Shown one piece after another: positions 9,386 through 16,835 of a stretch of 64,000 nucleotides of DNA (the stretch's first letter is position 1; every line of letters starts with the position of its first letter). The notes under the pieces are model-generated. The model saw nothing but the letters and a program-made list of their open reading frames with translations. It was not told where the DNA came from and searched no databases. The position numbers were made by a program, and so were the translations under genes. Origin of the DNA: Rhodopseudomonas sp. (GTDB taxonomy: Bacteria; Pseudomonadota; Alphaproteobacteria; Rhizobiales; Xanthobacteraceae); the NCBI GenBank assembly GCA_016124795.1, contig WGNB01000006.1, positions 1 to 64,000 on the forward strand. Direction: 5' to 3'.

Positions 9386-10758
9386 AACGCGGCGGCAAAG
9401 GCGGCCCGCGCCAGCCCGGCGGCGGCAAACAGATGGCGGGTCCGCGCAAGGGACCGCCCAAAGGCAAGCCGACCCCGGCCGGTCGCGGCGGCCGCAAGGA
9501 CCGCCAGCGGGTGCCGGGCGAGGATCGGGAAATTCGCGGCAAGGGCCGGCCGAGCGCGGCCGGCGCGCGTAGCGGTCGTGGTAAACCGGCCGCCGGCAAG
9601 TTCGCCGGGGGGCGCGGTGAACCGCGCGCTGCCGAGCGTCGTCCGCTGGATCAGGGCCGTGCCTTGGCATCGCGGCCGCCGCGCGACGAGCGCTTTGCCG
9701 AGCATCCGGCGAGCGGATTGGTGCCGGCGGCGCCGGTGATCTCGCAGGCTTTGAAAGAGGCGACCAAGGTCCAGACCGTGACCGTGACGCCGGACGAAGA
9801 CGGTATGCGTGTCGATCGCTTCTTCGAAGCGCGGTTTCCCGGCCTGTCGTTCAGCCATATTCAGCGCATCGTGCGCAAAGGCGAAGTGCGGGTGAATGGC
9901 AAGAAGACCGAACCGAAGAGCCGGCTCGAGGCCGGGCAATCGGTGCGGATTCCGCCGTTGCAACTCGCCGCGCCGAGAGTGCGTGACGAGTCGCCGCAGG
10001 TCCTGAAGGACCGTGCTTATCTCAAATCGATCACGCTGGCCGAAGACGACGACGTGCTGGTGTTGAACAAGCCGATGGGGCTGGCGGTGCAGGGCGGTTC
10101 CGGCACCACGCGGCATCTTGATGGCTTGCTCGAAGCCCTGCGTGGACCGGGCGTCGATGCCCAGAAGCCGCGCCTGGTGCACCGCCTCGACAAGGACACC
10201 GCCGGCTGCATTCTGGTCGCCAAGACCCGTTTCGCGGCCGCCGCGCTCGCCAAGACCTTCCGTACCCGGGCGGCGCGCAAGATCTATTGGGCGCTGGTTG
10301 CCGGCGTGCCGAAGCCGAAGCAGGGCCGGATTTCGACCTACCTCGCCAAGCACGAGGACGAGGAAGACAGTTTTATGCGGGTCGCCGCCCATGGTGAGCG
10401 CGACGCCGTTCACGCCGTGACCTATTACGCCGTGGTCGAGACCTCGGCGCAGAAGCTCGCCTGGATTTCGCTGAAGCCGGTGACCGGCCGCACCCATCAA
10501 TTGCGCGCCCACATGGCCCATATCGGCAATCCGATCGTCGGCGATCCGAAATACTTCAACATCGAAAACTGGGAGCTGCCGGGCGGCATCCAGAACAAGC
10601 TGCATCTGCTGGCGCGGCGGATCATCGTGCCGCATCCGCGTGGCGGCACCATCGATGTGTCGGCGCCCCTGCCGCCGCATATGCAGCAGTCCTGGAATCT
10701 GCTCGGCCTCGACGCGACCGGCTACGATCCGATCGTGGAAGCCCCGGACGAGGACTAG
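9382..10758 (+). CDS. RluA-family 23S rRNA pseudouridine synthase with long basic N-terminal extension
   Basis: This enzyme isomerises uridines in rRNA. The catalytic motif HRLDKDTAG carries the nucleophile D270. Later family motifs are seen (PVTGRTHQLRAHMAHIGNPI). An S4 RNA-binding domain lies at about residues 135-205. The first 120 residues are rich in Gly, Arg, Lys and Pro, without domain structure, and probably add RNA affinity. It makes the protein 458 aa, against roughly 300-330 for most RluC/RluD. ATGA overlap with the preceding gene fixes the start. RluC-like specificity is a guess. Confidence 0.92.
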   Translation: MKRGGKGGPRQPGGGKQMAGPRKGPPKGKPTPAGRGGRKDRQRVPGEDREIRGKGRPSAAGARSGRGKPAAGKFAGGRGEPRAAERRPLDQGRALASRPPRDERFAEHPASGLVPAAPVISQALKEATKVQTVTVTPDEDGMRVDRFFEARFPGLSFSHIQRIVRKGEVRVNGKKTEPKSRLEAGQSVRIPPLQLAAPRVRDESPQVLKDRAYLKSITLAEDDDVLVLNKPMGLAVQGGSGTTRHLDGLLEALRGPGVDAQKPRLVHRLDKDTAGCILVAKTRFAAAALAKTFRTRAARKIYWALVAGVPKPKQGRISTYLAKHEDEEDSFMRVAAHGERDAVHAVTYYAVVETSAQKLAWISLKPVTGRTHQLRAHMAHIGNPIVGDPKYFNIENWELPGGIQNKLHLLARRIIVPHPRGGTIDVSAPLPPHMQQSWNLLGLDATGYDPIVEAPDED

Positions 10759-10790
10759 ACGGCGGCTGGTGGCATCGCCATGTGAGGGAC

Positions 10791-11249
10791 ATGCTGCCGC
10801 GCACTTTGCCTGTCATGTTGATTTTGATGTCGGTCGCGATGACGCTGGCCGCCGTAACGCCGCTCGTGCCAGGTTCATGCGCGCGGGCGCAGGATGTCGA
10901 CGGCAATTACAACATTATCGCGCCGGAGCCGAAGCGCGGGCACAAGCCGCAGCCTCAGCCCGAGCCTTGGCTGTTGCCGAAATACCAGTCGCCACGCGGC
11001 ACCCGGCAGCACATTACCCGGTCGCATCCGCCGGCTTACGTTCCGCCGCGCGCGCCGGACGTGCCGCCGCCGATCTATGTGCCTCAGACCGGGCGGCTGT
11101 TGCCGAATTTGCCGGCGCTGCCGGGCGCGGGCCCGGGCGGCGCCGAGACCTCGCAGGACCGCGCGCTGCGCTGCGCGCATCAGGCCGGCGTCTACGGGCA
11201 GGCGGCGGGCGACCGCAATGTCTATATCAATACCTGCATCGGCCAATAG
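10791..11249 (+). CDS. Exported proline-rich protein of unknown function
   Basis: About 152 aa with an N-terminal hydrophobic signal (about 36 residues, ending near ARAQ), then a Pro/Gln-rich linker (KPQPQPEPW, VPPPIYVPQ) and a short C-terminal region with two cysteines (RCAHQAG, NTCIGQ). GTG at 10782 is an alternative in-frame start; the GAGGGA before ATG 10791 is very close, so the start is uncertain. No family recognised. It is convergent with the channel gene. Confidence 0.6.
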   Translation: MLPRTLPVMLILMSVAMTLAAVTPLVPGSCARAQDVDGNYNIIAPEPKRGHKPQPQPEPWLLPKYQSPRGTRQHITRSHPPAYVPPRAPDVPPPIYVPQTGRLLPNLPALPGAGPGGAETSQDRALRCAHQAGVYGQAAGDRNVYINTCIGQ

Positions 11250-11258
11250 GCGCGCGCG

Positions 11259-12113
11259 TCAGATCTCGTCCTTGACCTGGGCGTAGGAGATCACCGCGAA
11301 CAACGCTGAGCCGCCGATGATATTGCCGATCAGAACCGGCAGCATGAATTGGCCGATCATCTGCCACCACGGCCATACGCCGGAGAGCACAAGAAGGTAG
11401 CCTTCCATGCTGCCGGCAATGATGTGGGTAAAGCCGCCGACCGCGATCAGGTAGGTCATCAAGGTGACAACGGCGAATTTGGCGGTTTCGGCGCTCGGGA
11501 TCATCCACACCATCGCGGCAATCAGGAAGCCCGAGGCGATGCCGCGCAGGAACATCTCGGCGACGCTCAGTTCGAGCAGTTGCCGGCTGACCGCCATCAT
11601 GCCGTCCAGCAGTTCCGGCGATAGCACCGGCGTGAAGGTGCAGAACAGCGCGGCGAACAAAGTGCCGGTCAGGTTGGCGGCCAGCACGATGCCCCACAGC
11701 CGCGCCACGCGCACGACCTTGGCGGCGGTGATGGTGTCGAGCATCGGCAGCATGACCGTGATCGTGCTTTCGGTGAACAGTTGCTGGCGGCCGAGGACGA
11801 CCATCAGAAAGCCGACGCTGTAACCGAAGCTGGCGACCAGCGGTCGCCACGCTGCGTCCGGCAGGTGGGTTTCGAGGATGGCCTCGGCCAGCAGCGAGAA
11901 GCTGATCGACAGGCCGGCGGCGATGCCGGACCACCATAGCGAGGTCGCCGGCCGCTCCATTTCCTCGTCGCCGAGCCGGCGCACGACTTCGTAAATGACC
12001 GGCGTGCGCGGCGCCGACATCTCCTCGACGTCTTCGACCTCGCGCCGGCTGATGCCTTTCTTGACGGTCCGGCCGTCTTGCCGGGCGGCCGCCGTTGTCG
12101 GTCTCTTGGTCAT
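11259..12113 (-). CDS. Formate/nitrite transporter (FNT) family channel
   Basis: This is a predicted inner-membrane channel of the FNT family (FocA/NirC/YfdC-like) moving small monovalent anions. The 284-aa protein has a charged cytoplasmic N-terminus of about 55 residues, then six hydrophobic helices with the family-like stretches GRQQLFTEST and GNIIGGSALFA. The latter is in the last helix. The ATG at 12113 is preferred over a much longer upstream frame that runs into the divergent ArsR promoter. The YfdC-like subgroup is the best match by eye. Confidence 0.85.
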   Translation of the reverse strand: MTKRPTTAAARQDGRTVKKGISRREVEDVEEMSAPRTPVIYEVVRRLGDEEMERPATSLWWSGIAAGLSISFSLLAEAILETHLPDAAWRPLVASFGYSVGFLMVVLGRQQLFTESTITVMLPMLDTITAAKVVRVARLWGIVLAANLTGTLFAALFCTFTPVLSPELLDGMMAVSRQLLELSVAEMFLRGIASGFLIAAMVWMIPSAETAKFAVVTLMTYLIAVGGFTHIIAGSMEGYLLVLSGVWPWWQMIGQFMLPVLIGNIIGGSALFAVISYAQVKDEI

Positions 12114-12200
12114 TGTTGAGGGCCTGCTGGGAGAAGCATCGTTATAACAACGTCCGACCTGGCCGCCCGGTTCCATGGCGGGAACCGGGCCAAAGGCGGC

Positions 12201-12230
12201 TTGACAGGCAACCAAATGGTTGCATATTGT
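12201..12230 (+). promoter_or_regulatory. ArsR-gene promoter with overlapping palindromic operator
   Basis: TTGACA (12201-12206) and TATTGT (12225-12230) are 18 bp apart. The spacer contains the perfect palindrome GCAACC-AAAT-GGTTGC (12208-12223). The regulator's ATG begins 5 nt after the -10 box, so the mRNA would be leaderless or nearly so. The arrangement predicts autorepression. Confidence 0.75.
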
Positions 12231-12234
12231 CATC

Positions 12235-12552
12235 ATGGATGCGGTGTTCAAAGCGCTGGCTGACGGCAGCCGCCGGGAACTGCTCGACCGGCTGCGGGCC
12301 GACAACGGCCAGACCTTAAACGAGCTGTGCGCGGGCCTTGGCGGCATGACGCGCCAGGCGGTGAGCAAGCATCTGGGTGTTTTGGAAGAGGCCAATCTGG
12401 TCGCGACGATCAAGCGTGGCCGCGAGAAGCTGCATTACCTCAATCCGGTGCCGATCCACGAGATCGCCGAACGCTGGATCGGAAAGTTCGAACGCTCACG
12501 GCTCGATGCCCTGAGTGCATTGAAGGCAGCGTTGGAGGCGGGTGATGCGTGA
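12235..12552 (+). CDS. ArsR-family transcriptional repressor
   Basis: This is a 105-aa winged-helix regulator. The N-terminus reads MDAVFKALADGSRRELLDRL, the recognition helix lies in MTRQAVSKHLGVLEEANLV, and the wing follows at KRGREKLHYL. No ArsR-type metal-binding cysteine motif is seen, so it belongs to the metal-independent group that is often paired with AHSA1/SRPBCC genes, as here. ATG 12235 is chosen because it gives the usual N-terminus. A palindrome in its own promoter suggests autoregulation. Confidence 0.9.
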   Translation: MDAVFKALADGSRRELLDRLRADNGQTLNELCAGLGGMTRQAVSKHLGVLEEANLVATIKRGREKLHYLNPVPIHEIAERWIGKFERSRLDALSALKAALEAGDA

Positions 12553-12688
12553 TCCGGGTTTCGCTTCGATAGCAGTGTCGGCATTGACCGACGATGCTGC
12601 CGGCGCCGTTATGCTTTGCCATGGGCGCCCCGGGCGTCGTGCCACTTGAACGCGCGATTGAGACCTCGTCCCTCTGGGAGTTTTGCGT

Positions 12689-13117
12689 ATGCCGGACATC
12701 ATGCACAGCCTCAAAATTGACGCGCCGCCTGAAACGGTCTTTCAGGCCATCGCTACGGCCGATGGCATTCGTCACTGGTGGACCGGCGATGCCGCGCTCG
12801 AGCCGCGGCTCGGCGGCGCCGGCACGTTCGGCTTCTTTGGCCGCCGCTTCGTCGCCACGGTGGAGATCGTAACGTTCGGGCCGCTTTCGACAATGACATG
12901 GCGGGTCAGCAATGCGGCCTGGCCCGGTGACACGATCGAATTCGATCTGGTCGCGCAGGATCGCCACACCCGGTTGAATTTCGCGCACCGCGGATTCGCG
13001 CAGGCCGATCAGCGATACGCCAGCGCGACGACGCGGTGGGGCTTTTACCTGTTCAGCCTCAAGCAATATCTCGAAACCGGAAAAGGCATGCCTAATCCGA
13101 ACGAGCCCGATTTCTAA
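12689..13117 (+). CDS. SRPBCC (AHSA1-like) domain protein 1
   Basis: A 142-aa START-like helix-grip protein. It has the N-terminal strand and helix IDAPPETVFQAIATADGIRHWW and the C-terminal long helix region WGFYLFSLKQYLETGKGMP. CTGGGAG precedes the ATG. It lies 136 bp after the ArsR gene and is the first of three related genes, so it is probably in that regulator's operon or regulon. The ligand is unknown. Confidence 0.85.
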   Translation: MPDIMHSLKIDAPPETVFQAIATADGIRHWWTGDAALEPRLGGAGTFGFFGRRFVATVEIVTFGPLSTMTWRVSNAAWPGDTIEFDLVAQDRHTRLNFAHRGFAQADQRYASATTRWGFYLFSLKQYLETGKGMPNPNEPDF

Positions 13118-13208
13118 CAGACGGCGAAGCCGGACTGTTGGCTGCATTTTATGCGGCCGGTCGGCGGCACCGCCGCTTGCAACGACACGGCCTGACAAGG
13201 GACACGTC

Positions 13209-13688
13209 ATGAGTAAGCCAAGCTTTGTTTATGTCACCTATATCGCGGCGGCGCCGGAAAAAGTCTGGCAGGCGCTGACCAAGGCCGATCTGACCGAGCA
13301 GTACTGGTTCGGTTATCGCGTCACCGCCGATGGCAAGGCGGGCGACCGGATGACGGCTTTCAGTCCGGCCGGTCAGCAGGCCCATGACGATCCGATCATT
13401 GAAAGCGATCCGCCGCATCGTTTGGTTTATGCTTGGCAGCCGCTTTTCAAGGACATGCAGGGCGAGCGGCCGTCGCGCGTCACCTTCGAACTGGAAGCCT
13501 TCAAGGGCCAGACCCGGCTGACCGTGGTGCATGACGGCTTTGACGAAGGCAGCAAGATCTTCGGCAAGATCAGCAATGGCTGGCCGGCGGTGTTGTCGAG
13601 CCTGAAGAGCTTTCTTGAGACCGGCCGCGGTCTGCCGTCATCGTGGAATGAGGTGGTGGCCCGGTGCGCCGCCGGCGAGGCATCGTGA
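13209..13688 (+). CDS. SRPBCC (AHSA1-like) domain protein 2
   Basis: A 159-aa SRPBCC protein. The N-terminus YVTYIAAAPEKVWQALTKAD and the C-terminal helix NGWPAVLSSLKSFLETGRGL mark the family. It resembles the following gene more than the preceding one (shared WPA-LSSLKS-LETGR ending), suggesting a tandem duplication. Its stop overlaps the next start as TGATG. Confidence 0.88.
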   Translation: MSKPSFVYVTYIAAAPEKVWQALTKADLTEQYWFGYRVTADGKAGDRMTAFSPAGQQAHDDPIIESDPPHRLVYAWQPLFKDMQGERPSRVTFELEAFKGQTRLTVVHDGFDEGSKIFGKISNGWPAVLSSLKSFLETGRGLPSSWNEVVARCAAGEAS

Positions 13689-14209
13689 TGAACGAAACCG
13701 GCCGGATCGATGTCACCCGGTTCAAGCCGAAAACCGTCTATGTGATCTACATCGCGTCAACACGAGAAGAAGTCTGGGCGGCGTTGACCGAGGCCGAATT
13801 CACCCGGGCCTATTTCTCGGGCTTTGCGGTTGAGGTCGATGGCCGTGTCGGCGGAGCCTACCGGCTGCGCGCGCCGGATGGCAGCGTGCACATCCAGGGC
13901 GTGGTGGTCGACTGGTGGCCGCCGGATCGGTTTTCCTGCACCTGGACGGTCGTCGGGATGCCGGGCTTTGACGCGCTGCCGCCGTGTCTTGTTACCTATG
14001 ATATCGAGCAGGCCGGCGACAGCGTTCGTTTAACCATGACGGAATCCCATCAGTGGGACGTGCCGGACGCGATCTTGTCCGGCGGCCGCGCCGGCTGGCC
14101 GGCGATCTTGTCCAGCCTCAAAAGCCTTTTGGAGACCGGACGGCCGCTATCGATTGCGATGGCGCCCCCGACCGAGATGCTGGCGGCAGTCGCGGCGTTG
14201 AAGGGTTGA
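13688..14209 (+). CDS. SRPBCC (AHSA1-like) domain protein 3
   Basis: A 173-aa SRPBCC protein with YVIYIASTREEVWAALTEAE and the ending WPAILSSLKSLLETGRPLS, clearly paralogous to gene 2. The ATG shares a base with the previous stop (TGATG), so translation is coupled. A further upstream start at 13664 is possible but would overlap gene 2 by 25 bp. Ligand unknown; a role under the ArsR regulator is inferred from position. Confidence 0.88.
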   Translation: MNETGRIDVTRFKPKTVYVIYIASTREEVWAALTEAEFTRAYFSGFAVEVDGRVGGAYRLRAPDGSVHIQGVVVDWWPPDRFSCTWTVVGMPGFDALPPCLVTYDIEQAGDSVRLTMTESHQWDVPDAILSGGRAGWPAILSSLKSLLETGRPLSIAMAPPTEMLAAVAALKG

Positions 14210-14387
14210 GTTTTATCGGCCGCGCTACTTTTCAGGCATGGCATGGCGGGCGGACAGGACCGCCGGCCATCGTCGCCGGCTTTCGCATTTCGATATTTTT
14301 CACCATGTCGCGCGTCGTTCCTAATGCCGTCTTTTGCTAGTAGTTTGTCAACGGCTTCCTCCTATACCGGAAGTCCGGGAGATTGGC

Positions 14388-15686
14388 TTGCCACTGGCTG
14401 TCACGCACTTGAACCATGACGATGATGCTGCTGAGCAGGCCGGCCAACCGGCCGTGCGGCCGCCATATCGGCCGTTGATCGACGCCAGTCCGGTGCCGGT
14501 GACGCGGTGGAGCGCGCGTCTGGCCGATCCACAAACCGAACACGACTATCTGCTCGACCGCTTCGCCGCCGACCGCCTGCGTGCCTTGCTGTTGATCGGC
14601 CTGGTGACGGTTGCCAGCTTTCTCAACTTTGTCGTCGAGTTTTACGCCTATTGGCATGACGCGGCGGCGTTCAACGCGGTGGTGGCGCTGTCGGTATCGA
14701 TCGGGTCGCCCTTGCTGGGCTGTTTCATCCTGTTACGCATGAAGTCGCCGCGCGCTCTGGAAGCGACGATGGTGCTGTTTGTCGTCGTCGGCACCGCCGT
14801 CCGGTTGTCGGTTTTGACCTTCCACTCCGACCTCACCGACATGTGGATGACGCTGATGGTCGGCATCGTCTTCGTCATCTACCTGTTCATGCCGATCCGT
14901 CTGACCGTCGCATCTGTTCTCGCGGTCGTATTTTCCTGCGTGGCGGCGGGCTGGTGGTGGGCGGTGCAGGGCGATGCCCTGCCGGTCGATTTGTATGTTC
15001 GCGGCCTGGTCTGGGTGCTGTTGGCCAACGCGCTCGGCTTTGCCGCCGCCAACGGCCTGCAACGCAGCCAGCGCGCCCAGTTCGCCCAAAGCCTGCTGCT
15101 CCGCCAGTTGCTGTCGACCGATGCCATGACCGGCATTGCCAACCGGCGCTGTTTTGACGCCGCCTTCGACCGCGAATGGCGGCGTTGCCAGCGCGCTCAT
15201 GCGCCGCTGTCGCTGCTGATGATCGATGTCGACCACTTCAAGGCCTATAACGATTATCATGGCCATCCGCAGGGCGACGCCTGCCTGCGCCAGGTCGCGC
15301 AATTGCTGGTCGGCATTGTCGGGCGGCCGGGCGATCTGGCGGCGCGTTATGGCGGCGAGGAATTTGTCTGTCTGTTGCCGGATGTCGGCGGCGCCGGGGC
15401 TTTGAATGTCGCCAACAAGATGATGGTGGCGCTGCAACGGGCGAATATTCCGCATCCGCGCTCGCCGGCGGGGCCGCGTCTGACCATCAGTATCGGCGCC
15501 GCCACCCTGCATCAGCCATTCGGACAACCGGATCAACTGGTCGAGTTCGCCGATCAGCTGCTCTATGCCGCCAAGGCCGCCGGCCGCAATCAGGTCAAGG
15601 CCGGAGACGTCAAAATCGATCTGTTCAAGATCGACCCGATCAAGGTCGGCGAGACGCCGGCCGACCTCGGGGTGCGTGCGGCCTGA
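14388..15686 (+). CDS. Membrane-bound diguanylate cyclase (GGDEF)
   Basis: This enzyme makes cyclic di-GMP from two GTP. About six hydrophobic segments occupy the N-terminal half, and the GGDEF domain follows with the active-site variant GGEEF at residues 322-326. An RPGD I-site lies five residues before it, so product inhibition is likely. DVDHFKAYND and the FADQLLYAAKAAGRNQV ending complete the domain. TTG 14388 has GGGAG six bases upstream and is my preferred start; the frame remains open to another TTG at 14334. Confidence 0.9.
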   Translation: MPLAVTHLNHDDDAAEQAGQPAVRPPYRPLIDASPVPVTRWSARLADPQTEHDYLLDRFAADRLRALLLIGLVTVASFLNFVVEFYAYWHDAAAFNAVVALSVSIGSPLLGCFILLRMKSPRALEATMVLFVVVGTAVRLSVLTFHSDLTDMWMTLMVGIVFVIYLFMPIRLTVASVLAVVFSCVAAGWWWAVQGDALPVDLYVRGLVWVLLANALGFAAANGLQRSQRAQFAQSLLLRQLLSTDAMTGIANRRCFDAAFDREWRRCQRAHAPLSLLMIDVDHFKAYNDYHGHPQGDACLRQVAQLLVGIVGRPGDLAARYGGEEFVCLLPDVGGAGALNVANKMMVALQRANIPHPRSPAGPRLTISIGAATLHQPFGQPDQLVEFADQLLYAAKAAGRNQVKAGDVKIDLFKIDPIKVGETPADLGVRAA

Positions 15687-15693
15687 TCCGGGC

Positions 15694-16749
15694 TCAGCGC
15701 ATGCTGGCGTTGAAGGCGTCGAGCGCGGCCTGGCCGGGGCACAGGTCTTCGGCGCCGAGCGAATTGAGCGGCACGCCCACGGTGTCGAGATGCCCGTGCA
15801 GGTCGTCGGCGTTCTTGTCGATATACATCAAGCCGGTCACGATCTGGCCTTTGGCGGCATGATGTTGGAGGAAACCCAGCGCGGCGGTGCGGTCGTGGAC
15901 GTCGTAATCGGCGGCCAGCTTGCGCAACGCGATGCTCGAGCCGTCATGCTGTTCGACGATCTCGACGCTGCCCGGCTCGTATTTGACCTCGATGGGCATG
16001 CGGCTCGAAATCACGTCGAGCCGGTTGACCGCCTCGTTATGTTCGCGCACGAAATCGAAGCTCTTGGTCGAGCCGGCGTGGTTGTTGAAGGCGACGCAGG
16101 GCGAGATCACGTCGATGAAGGCGGCGCCCTTGTGGGTGATCGCGGCCTTGATGATCGGCACCAGCTGATGCTTGTCGCCGGAGAATGAGCGGGCGACGAA
16201 GGACGCGCCGAGCTGCAAGGCGATGGCCGCCAGATCGATGGCGTTGTCGGTATTGATGACGCCGCGCTTCGACTTCGAGCCGCGGTCGGCGGTCGCCGAG
16301 AACTGGCCCTTGGTCAGGCCGTAGACGCCGTTGTTCTCGACGATATAGGCCATGTTGACGCCGCGCCGCAGCGCGTGGGCGAACTGGCCGAAGCCGATCG
16401 AGGCCGAGTCGCCGTCGCCGGAGACGCCGAGATAGATCAGGTCACGGTTGGCCAGGTTCGCGCCGGTCAGCACCGACGGCATGCGGCCGTGCACCGAATT
16501 GAAGCCGTGCGAATTGCCGAGGAAATAAGTCGGGGTTTTTGACGAACAGCCGATGCCGGAAATCTTGGCGACGCGGTGCGGTTCGATCGACAGTTCGAAG
16601 CAGGCCTGGATGATCGATGCGGTGATCGAGTCGTGGCCGCAGCCGGCGCACAAGGTCGAAACCGTTCCCTCATAATCGCGGTGGGTATAGCCCAGATCGT
16701 TCTTGGGCAGGCCGGGATGATGGAATTTCGGCTTGGCGAGATATGTCAT
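15694..16749 (-). CDS. korB: 2-oxoacid:ferredoxin oxidoreductase, beta subunit
   Basis: This subunit binds thiamine pyrophosphate in an enzyme that oxidatively decarboxylates a 2-oxoacid (probably 2-oxoglutarate) and reduces ferredoxin. The 351-aa sequence shows STLCAGCGHDSI, the TPP motif GVSGDGDSASIGFGQ and the NNGVYGLTKGQFSAT stretch. Isolated cysteines (LCAGCGH, GIGCSS, SPCVAF) fit the beta-subunit cluster ligands. The alpha subunit lies 2.4 kb upstream on the same strand beyond an unrelated membrane gene. Confidence 0.93.
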   Translation of the reverse strand: MTYLAKPKFHHPGLPKNDLGYTHRDYEGTVSTLCAGCGHDSITASIIQACFELSIEPHRVAKISGIGCSSKTPTYFLGNSHGFNSVHGRMPSVLTGANLANRDLIYLGVSGDGDSASIGFGQFAHALRRGVNMAYIVENNGVYGLTKGQFSATADRGSKSKRGVINTDNAIDLAAIALQLGASFVARSFSGDKHQLVPIIKAAITHKGAAFIDVISPCVAFNNHAGSTKSFDFVREHNEAVNRLDVISSRMPIEVKYEPGSVEIVEQHDGSSIALRKLAADYDVHDRTAALGFLQHHAAKGQIVTGLMYIDKNADDLHGHLDTVGVPLNSLGAEDLCPGQAALDAFNASMR

Positions 16750-16835
16750 GACACGTCAAGCCTAGCCCAGAGCCGGTGGCTTTTAAAGAGGGCGCTGCGT
16801 TGTCCCCGGCGACGCGGGCCGCTTTCGGCGGGCGG

